64,000 nt of DNA, taken from Saccharum officinarum (lineage: Eukaryota; Streptophyta; Magnoliopsida; Poales; Poaceae). The DNA lies in assembly GCA_020631735.1 (NCBI GenBank), contig CM036209.1, forward strand, positions 4,687,451 to 4,751,450. The letters run 5' to 3'. The notes beneath the pieces were generated by a model that saw only the letters and a program-made list of their open reading frames with translations, had not been told where the DNA came from and searched no databases. The first letter of the stretch is position 1; every line of letters begins with the position of its first letter. Of the stretch, positions 55,589-64,000 are shown in pieces. Made by a program: the position numbers and the translations under genes.

Positions 55589-56230
55589 CCAAATCATCTC
55601 TTTGTATCTAACAGTATTCTGTGGCTGAGTTTAGTGCGTAATACATTTATTTTGTAGGTGCCAGTTGTCTGTCGATATCAGTTCGTTTGTATGATCTCAT
55701 TCTCACGCATGTGAGGCATGTCAATAACCCTGCTTCAACAAGTGCGTACACTGACAGCAAATGTAATCTAGTTTGAATTTTTGAAGCCACAGGAAATATG
55801 TAACTGGTGCTTATATGTACTATTACAGGCAGTTATTATAATATGACAAACACAGTATTCGTCTTTGTGGAACCCAGTTAAAGCACCCGCAGTACATTAA
55901 TAAGAAGTCAAATTCTTTTGATTAATGTTGAGACTAGTAGTCCCTATCTTGAGGTGCTATCAACGTCAATAGTTGAGCTTTGAGGATGATGGGATGGTCG
56001 GATCACACCTACTGATTGTTATAACAGCTAAAACTAGCACTACTGGATCCAAATACTCCAATTGATAGTCTAACTAATAAAAAAATATTCTTAACTTTCT
56101 TAAACTATGTAATGCGAAGGATCCAAACAGACTATAAGTTTCCATTACACATTTACACGTACGTCTCCTGGGCTCAGTGGCAGGAGAGTGAGATTTCCTT
56201 ACCAAACTCTAGTTTCGTAGGCAAGGGCAG
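55589..56230. other. 3' UTR of the MAM33-like gene and flanking DNA
   Basis: An AATGTAA-type polyadenylation word lies at about 55760. Further on (56045-56140) is a fragment similar to the GGATCC-ended MITE family. No gene is supported after that. Confidence 0.45.
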
Positions 56231-59200
56231 TGTAACAGAACCTAATTTAATATATGAACCATTTAAAATATAAACATCAACTTAATTATAACTGATTAAT
56301 CTAGATAAGCACCTATGTTAGAGCAATCACTTGATTAACCATTAACATCAAAGGTTACCATCTCAGGTTTAGCATTTCCAACATCATCCACATAACCATC
56401 CGTGTTCCAACCTCATTACTACGATGTCGTAGCTCAAGTTAAGTGCTCACTATCCAGGAGCGACAGCGATTCGAATCAATTCCTAACTAGTTGGTGATTT
56501 ATTCCTCACACAAACCACGCTTCCCCTGTCAGGGTCGCTTAGATCACTAATGACACGATTCCGGTAAACGTCGCGGGATAAACTGGAGTCGTAGTACCTA
56601 GGGACCACCCGACTGCCTGGACACACCTTGGGCTCACTCTTCGCGTCCTTGTCATACTCCCTTCAGCACCAGTATGTGCACCCGTGTAGGTCCCGGTCCG
56701 AACCGTGTCACTAGCATCGCGGTCGAAAGGTACTTTATTCGGCCAGCTAAATATGAGGCATGCGTTCAACATAACAAGAGGGACGAGCAATGATCGGTCC
56801 TTAACCGACACAGATGTAATCACTATAGTCCAAAACCCTATAAGACTCCGCCCGGTCTTCATTCATCCATCCACACTTGGTTATTTTTCATGATAACAAT
56901 TATAGCCAACCATAACCAGGTATCCACCTATATCTCGCAGGTAACAGGAAATCACCTAACTTCTACCGGTCTAAGCAGGGCTAAGCATATAGATTCGATC
57001 CTGAATCTACATAGGGTTCCATGTATATTTACTGGACAAGGAGTGATATATATGCAACAAGGGTTTCACCCAACTCCTACACTTAATGCAACAATACATA
57101 TATAACATATATATTCAATTGCATTCAAAAGTAGTGGGAGACTTATAATGCTCCGGGGCTTGCCTGGGATCTGACACCTAGTCAAGTCAGTTAGTTGCGC
57201 CGTCTTGTCGACATCTCCGATCCTAGCACGTGTCCGGTCCTTCCATCTTCGGGATGGTCCACCAACACCGTCTTTGGGTTCGGTTCCACACCACGTGCTT
57301 CTCATGTACCTCGCGTACCTAAATGAGATACGACAATGCGGATGTATGAATGCATGGAAGTGCGATAAGCGTACATGATGATAAGGAGTGCACTTGGAAT
57401 GACTTGCATATGACATGATGATGTGAATGCGAGCATACATACAAACATATCCACATTCAGGTGATAAGCAAATTAACCCTATTTGACTGAGTAGTTGCAT
57501 ATTTCTTCTCTAGTACTTATAACACATATTCATCTTGATCAAGTAACACAAGACAAGCAACTTATCACATGTAGCTAACATCATGTTTCTCTAAACATTT
57601 GTAAACACGCATCAAAGAGCTACCAGCGTTCATTCATAAGCAAGCATGCATGCTCACTAACAAGGTATACATACCTACACCAATCAAGTTTGTACCCATA
57701 TATACATGCACACATGAATGACCACATAGCATTTCAAGTTGAACCAGGCCAAACACGCCAGCAGGTTACTTATGACACAAAAGTACATAAAAGTGCCATG
57801 AAGCACTTACATCACATGTAACAATTCATCTTAATTACATTTATTGAAATGCATAGAACTAGGCCACATAATTCTAGCACTCCTAAAATTCTATAAAAAT
57901 TACAGCAGGTTAAACATGCTCTCTGGACCCTACCATAAAAATACCATGCCAAAATGATAAGTATATTGACCTACACAAAAATGACAAATAGTAGGGCAGA
58001 GCATGCATGACAATACTTTGTACTATGAAAAGTGTCAAACCATAGATTTACTATTTTCCATAGCTACTTCATAGCACAAGAGCAGTCCACAACTTTTCTC
58101 AAGATTTATCTATGCATATTTTATTTACTACAAATGCCACAAGAATCAGCATTAAAGCAATTTAAATAATAAGTACAATTTATTCCATAATAATAGCACC
58201 TCAAAACTTTACCACAGATTCCAAACCTCAAGATCTATCAAACAAATCAAGTCTCCCATTTTTCTGACCCCTATTCTATTTACTGCACATTTCCAAAGAT
58301 CACAAGTATTTAACACATTAAATAAAACTCTATATAATAGTATCACAAAAATGCTATTTCACATTTTTAACAGATAGATCTAATCACTAGAAACACAACA
58401 AAACTTGTTTCACCAGATTTGGAGACCCACAACTCAAGACATAAATTATACAAGCATTTCTTCTTTTCTGAAATCATTTTCCAAAAACCTTTTCTTTTTA
58501 AACCGGAAACCAACACTAAGTGCACCCGTGGCTGTGCCCCAGATCCGTCCCTGAGGCATAGATAGCCAGGACCCATGGCCAGACCGGTCCCACCCGTCAT
58601 ACACAGTGAAGCAGGGGAGGGGCTCCGGGGCAACGCCGGCGGCGGGCAGGGGCAGGCCGGAGGCCAGCAAGGGCCATGGCGTCGGCAGGGGGGTGGCACG
58701 GGGTAGCAGTGGACCCGGCCACGTGCACAGATGAACGCAGTCCACCCAGCCACGGCTCATAGCGGCGTGGCCGCGGACGGCGGCGGCTTCCAGCCGTCGG
58801 TCCGGCAGCGGCGGCCCGCGGCGGTGAACGGTACCACGGCAGGATATGGGGAGGTGCACGAGGCAGCTGCGAAGCTGGTGGCGAGCTCGGCTTGGCCTAC
58901 GAGCACGTGAGGCGGAGGAACGATGACAGCACCGCCGGTGGCTCGCCGCACACGTGGGTGAGCGCGGAAGGGGAGCACTGGCTACGCGATCGCGGGAGCG
59001 AATCCGAGCTAGGGCTACTGCGGCTGCATGCCATGGCGGAGCTGGTGGCGACGGTGGCGCGAGTAGGCGGTGGCCCGGCCGCTGCTCGGCTATGCGAGGA
59101 AGCGAGGAGGAAGGCAGGGCGTGCGGGCGCGGAGTGAAGGGGAGGCGCACCTGGACGACATCCGGATAGGCCCCTCGTCGCCGGTAGGCGCACGCCACGC

Positions 59201-60227
59201 GGCGGTCACCGGCTCGGGTGAGGCGGGAGCGGGAGCTGCACGGGAGCAGGCCGAGAGCGCTTGGGCCAGCTTCTGGCTGGGCCGAGAAAACGACATGCGC
59301 GGCCCAGTTTCAAAACTTTGTTTTCTTTTAAAAACCAAAACAGCCCCCAAACTTGCCCCTTTTGCACTGTGCTCAAAGAATAAACCTTTTTAGCCAAAAC
59401 TTCATTATATGAAATGTAGTTCATGAAAATTTGAACATTTCATCTAAAATGGTCAAAGTCTAAATCTACATAGATTTTGAATTACAAGGTTCCAAACATT
59501 AGTACTTCTAAAAAGACTTAGAAAACTTAGGACTTTTAAAACAACATTGTATTTTGCCTTGTAAGCACATTTTAAGCATGGTAGAGACATTTTCATGAGT
59601 TGACCCAAAAATCACTTTTGTTCCTTAATAAATTATCTACAACTTTGGTTTAGAATGCATCAACAGAAAACTAATGTGACATGCTTTTCATAAATGGTCA
59701 AACCAAAACACTCCAAGGTCAACATTGAGTCAACTAATACTTAGAAGCCTAATTAGCCGAAGTCATTAACATGAACATGGTTTCATTTTATGTCCTAAAC
59801 AAGAATCAAGTATTGTTATACTCATAGGTGCACAATTGCATTATTAAAACTACAAAGTCCAATCATATATCATATGAAACATCACATTTGTACTACTGAA
59901 ACATTTCAATTCTATATTTGAAACATTGTGTTGCAAAGGTTATAAATGCAATGTTTCACTTATTTCATTTTGCACCCTAACCATGTCTAGGTGATTTTAG
60001 TGACCAAACAAAGCAATCACTTGTCTTAACCAAGCATAATTATAAAACATACACATTATGAAATCATGAAATAGCAAGCAATGTTTCATTAACACATGTC
60101 ACACGTTTTAGATGTTTCGAATGCATGTTTCAAGTGTTTCTTGTGTTAATGCTCATGTATGACTAAATTATGCTTATGCCCATGAAATGTAAGTGCAAAA
60201 ATGCATGCTTAACACTGGGGTGCTACA
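56231..60227. mobile_element. Solo LTR (4.0 kb) with perfect 5-bp target duplication
   Basis: It begins TGTAACAGAACC and ends GGGGTGCTACA, a TG...CA pair with imperfectly inverted ends. GGCAG occurs directly before (56226-56230) and directly after (60228-60232). A 5-bp duplication fits LTR retrotransposons. No second LTR, polypurine tract or coding region is present inside, so it is most simply a solo LTR left by recombination between two LTRs. Long LTRs of this kind occur in Ty3/gypsy elements of grasses. Positions 58500-59300 are GC-rich and may hold the promoter. Confidence 0.75.
58500..59300. other. GC-rich block inside the solo LTR
   Basis: The overlapping ORFs on both strands are proline-, arginine- and alanine-rich and have no recognisable domain. 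A GC-rich block occupies a comparable place in the related sequence at 62960-63840. It likely marks the LTR regulatory/leader region and not a protein gene. Confidence 0.5.
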
Positions 60228-60839
60228 GGCAGTGCTAATACAAATTAGTTACAAATATACACTTTAAAAATCTCCAAGATTGTACAATATGCTGGGCCAG
60301 ATAGTTTGTAGTGAACCTTGAACAACTTAGAGACAAACGGTAATGCTACAAAGGTAATGCTACAAAGTGGGGCGTTCGTCCATCTGAACCGCTCCGCGCT
60401 CGCTCCCTCTGCCTAGGCCAAATGGCCAGAAGCCCAACCGGCGACCCCACTTATTCCCCCCTCTCTCTTACACGCGGGTCCGAACGTCAGCTCCTCTTCT
60501 CCTTCCTTCAGATGGTAAACGCAGCCGCTACCAGCTTGTATGAGAGCACGCGTGCTACTTCCTGCACCCGCTCCTCAACCCGGCCCACACTGACTCCCCG
60601 CCGCCCACCCTGACAGGCCGCCGTCTCACGCGTCGCTCCCCATCCCTGTCCCTGCACCCCGTAGCCATGCCACTGTCCCCATCGCTCCTCTCTGACCTCG
60701 CCAAGATTGGTGGCTCCTTTTAGCCGTCGTGTGTAGCCAGGCTATGGCAAAATCTCCTAAATTATATGGTCCACATGTACTTATTATTGTCTTAAAGACT
60801 TCTAACAACATACATGTGTACCACCGAACTTAAGAAGTC
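60228..60839. other. Host flank between two LTR-type elements
   Basis: It contains the right target duplication of the solo LTR. The GC-rich 60380-60720 part has only short ORFs without recognised domains. No gene is supported. Confidence 0.4.
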
Positions 60840-63800
60840 TGTCGGGTGTCCTTGGGGAAAACTCGAATCATCCACGATCTTTCGAGCAGGATCACATTTC
60901 AGAGGCATCACAGTATTACAACATTTTATATAATAAATTACATCAGAGTAAAAGTGCGGAAGTCTTACATAACATAAGTTTACAAACCTTTTGTTCCAAA
61001 CTTACAAATCTTAAGTTTAGTTATTACAACCATAATAGTGGAGTAGCATTAGTAACTTTATTGCAAACACCAAAACGTGGCGCTCTGCCCAAGAGCCAAA
61101 CAAACTACTCGTCGTCGCTTACCGCAAAGACGGTCATGCAGTAGGGTCTGAAACAAACCTGCTCATGAGATGCACCTGCAACAGGGGTTCAGCAAACCCT
61201 GAGTACAATAGTACTCCACAAGACTTAACCGACCAAACGGGGTAGAGTAGACTCAGGAATTCAGGCTCAGGGAATCAAGGTAGGGTTCCAGCGAGATTCA
61301 AGGTTCTTTTGCATAAAAGCTACTAAGAGTGGATCCTTAAAATCAATGTTTTATTTCATCGTTAGTTATTACAGAATGTAAGTGATCCTAATCTAGATCA
61401 GACAATTCATATCACTTTTTTATAATTCTCTGACCAATGTTCCACTTATTAACTACGATGTAGGTCAGACGATCGAGTCTCCTTAACCGAGGAGCAACGA
61501 CGATTAGAATCGATTATACCCAGCTGGGGATCTCTAACCACACGACATATGTAGGACTCTAACCGATATATATCAACCTTCATTCGGATCCTCTAACGTG
61601 TGACCGGGTCCAGCGCCACCCGAGAGTACAGTACACCTCCAATCTGGCCCTTGGCCATGAGGGTACACACTACTCTCACCATCTCTCCACTCCTAGTGCG
61701 CGGTTGGCCATTCACATGATAGCATTACCGAGGTCTTAGGCTTACCAGAGCATGTGATCAGTTACAAAGTCTCGAAACATAGGCGGGCCTACAATGGTAC
61801 AGTCCTTAACCGACACAATTGGAGACACTACATTGAGACTCCTTTTTTCGATGCAAGTCCACCGACCGATCTCAAATTATCATCATCATTCTTTTATTTA
61901 GTTGTTTCACAACAACCCTTCAAACTTTGCTAAACATTTTCAAAGTTTTCTCATTAGGCAAGGCTAAGCATTCTATACATTTTCAAATAAAACAGCAACA
62001 AGGATAATATTGAAGTATCAAGAATGGTAATGCAGTAATTAGGTTATCACTCAACTCCTATCACCGAATGCAATCAAGCATTAACAAAGTGAAGTAAAGC
62101 TTTTTAAAACACAAGGAAGGTTTAAATGCATCCAAGGCTTGCCTTGGTCGACGGGGATTTCAGGTTCAGGGTCAGTTCCACAGATGTCAAATCCCACCTC
62201 CACGGACGTCGGCTCTTCTTCGGGGACGGATTCAACTTCGGAAATCTCCTCGTTCACGAGGACTACACGTGATAAAAACATATGCTCAATATGATGAAGT
62301 ACGAAACATGATGCTCGGTGGATGCAGAACATGATTACACAGTTGAGTACAACTTTCCTTCATGGTACCGTTGTAAACAATAACATTAACCTAACCCGAA
62401 AGTAGAGTTTCATTAGGTTAACTTCTTCGCTAATGACTTTCGTTAATCACATGAAATAATACCACTTAAGCCATAATAAAACGATTAAGAGAGCTCAACA
62501 ATCAATTAAAGGTGCTAAAAGTCATTAAGTGTTAATGACCCAAAGTCAACATTCAATCACAAAGTCAAACAACCTTAAGTCATTAAGCTCTAATTACATG
62601 GTCAGCTAATTAATTAATAAAGCATAAATTAAGTATAAAATCAACTTCATCTAATCAAGTTCAAACTTTTCCTACGGATTGGCCATAGTCTAAAATAGTG
62701 TCAAAACAAATTTCATGATTTTTAGATTAATATTTTAATTACTAAAATTCCTGGAAGTTGCATTTAACATTTAATTGAGCTAATTAAATAACTTACAAAA
62801 TGTAATCAAAATTTTCATTTCATATTTTCTCTAAATATTACACAGTACATATAGGCTTCACAAAATTTTTCAATATTTTTGAAGCTTCACAAAAATTCCA
62901 TTGAAATAAACAAAACTAATACTATTTAACATTTTTGAAAAAGAAAAACAAAATCGGCAACACGGGCCGCTATCCCTTCTCCCTCACTCAGCCCAGCTGG
63001 ACGCGCAGCCCACCCGCGCGCGCTCGTGCTCGCGGCCCAGCCGCGCGCCTGCTCTCCCTCCCTCTCTCTCTCGGCCCATCAGAGACAGGCCGACCTAGCT
63101 CCCTCTCCCTCCTGCTCTTCTCTCCCTGCCTCTTCCCACGGTCCGGCCATGGCGGCACGGTGGCCGCCCGGCGACCACGACGCCGGTGACACAACCCTGA
63201 CCAACCAACCCGACCATCATGACCTACACGACACCGTGAACACCCTCGGACAATTCACACGACCGCAGACCCCCCTCCCCCCCGAGGGAGCCCCATCCCA
63301 GCCATGGCGGCACGGTGGCCGCGGTGACCGTCGCCCCGATAAGCAAAGCCAATAACGATCAAATTGAATGCATGGGAAGCATGAGTGGCTCACCGCAAGT
63401 GTAGCTGGGAAACTGGTATGCATGGAGAGGCGGTGGAGGTGGCTGGCCACGTGAGGCGGCGCAGTGGCTACGGCTCACTGGAGAAGAAGAAGGAGGCTGC
63501 AGTGCTGGTACTCCGAGCGAGCTGGGCTAGTGCTAGCGAGTCTAAGAGATGCGCAGGAGTGAGGCGAACAGGTTGACACAGTCGCCTTAGCCGGAGGTGG
63601 CTTGACGGCGGCAGCAGCGAGCGGCGGAGCTAGGCGGCAGTGACTGCAAAACAGAGAAGAAGAAAACGAAAACGACGAGGCTAGGCTTTATAGTGGTGGC
63701 TGAGCAACAATAAGGCGCCACACGGGCGGGTTGGCCACGCGAAGCAGCAGCTGGTGACCGCGGCACGGCTAGAAGATGGCCGAAGGCCACGGCGGCTCGC

Positions 63801-64000
63801 CGGCGCCCATACAGCGCGCTGCCCGGCCATGATTCATCGGTCACTGTAGCACCCTCCCAATCTTTAGATTTCAAAACTGTTTTTTAAAATTACTTCCAAA
63901 AACATGTAGTAACTTGAAAAATTCCTAAGATATGAAATCTTCAGAATTTCAAGCTCTACAAGTTTCATGTTGAAAACTTTCTCAAATTCAGCCTAGATTT
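60840..64000. mobile_element. Sequence related to the solo LTR, running off the window
   Basis: It shares short words in the same order with 56231-60227: ACTACGATGT, GAGCAACGACGATTAGAATCGATT versus GAGCGACAGCGATTCGAATCAATT, and TCCTTAACCGACACA. It has the same layout of AT-rich DNA followed by a GC-rich block (62960-63840). Its left border is not identified with certainty and its right end is outside the window. ORFs in the GC-rich block have no recognisable domain. Confidence 0.5.

Noticed and set aside
58757..59393. Overlapping GC-rich ORFs in the solo LTR as genes
   Set aside because: They occur on both strands, lack domains and coincide with a GC-rich block also seen in the related element.
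63845..63860. TGTAGCACCC as the left end of a new LTR
   Set aside because: It resembles the complement of the GGGTGCTACA end of the solo LTR, but no target duplication or other end is visible before the window ends.
1..64000. tRNA, rRNA, CRISPR arrays or phage-type defence systems
   Set aside because: No cloverleaf with box A/B that I could confirm, no rRNA stretch, no regularly spaced repeat array with unique spacers. The window is plant nuclear DNA.

Overview
This window is nuclear DNA from a grass, most likely a panicoid such as a sorghum, sugarcane, Miscanthus or maize relative. The clues are a Sirevirus-type Ty1/copia element with CCGGACGCGTCCGG palindromes, dense Tourist-, Stowaway- and hAT-like MITEs, very GC-rich gene starts and spliced plant genes. 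There are no bacterial operons, CRISPR arrays, rRNA or recognisable tRNA genes. Most of the 64 kb is transposable-element DNA in which a few host genes survive, and only one of those looks complete.

Layout. Positions 1-16449 hold a Sirevirus-like retrotransposon on the plus strand: gag, pol, a long spacer, an env-position ORF and a 3' LTR. It is interrupted by exactly 100 Ns at 6871-6970. About 5.8 kb of the same sequence lies on both sides of the gap and abuts it on both sides, with many one-base length differences, so this is probably a false duplication made by assembly. Positions 16450-24740 are intergenic DNA with MITEs and two hAT-like elements that have 8-bp target duplications. Positions 24747-28990 form a Mutator-like fold-back element split by a 2.9-kb Helitron. 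At 29365-36685 a CYP89-like cytochrome P450 gene on the minus strand is cut in two by a 5.8-kb copia element (30005-35813). That element carries near-identical LTRs, a decayed pol and two unusual arrays of repeated hairpins. Positions 36686-43000 hold several Tourist-like MITEs, a 1.4-kb Mutator-like element with GGCGCC palindromes and a CACTA-like remnant.

The rest holds the host genes. There is a frameshifted secreted cysteine-rich (defensin-like) peptide at 43009-43235. A grass multi-pass membrane protein gene on the minus strand (46118-47164) is frameshifted by a 32-bp insertion. An apparently intact three-exon MAM33/p32-type mitochondrial matrix protein gene lies at 52848-55588. Beyond it are a 4.0-kb solo LTR (56231-60227, perfect GGCAG target duplication) and part of a related element running off the right end.

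The genes form no pathway. The biology visible here is transposon nesting and gene disruption. The least explained signal is the pair of hairpin arrays inside the minus-strand copia element: in one the loops are conserved while the stems differ, and in the other the stems partly co-vary.
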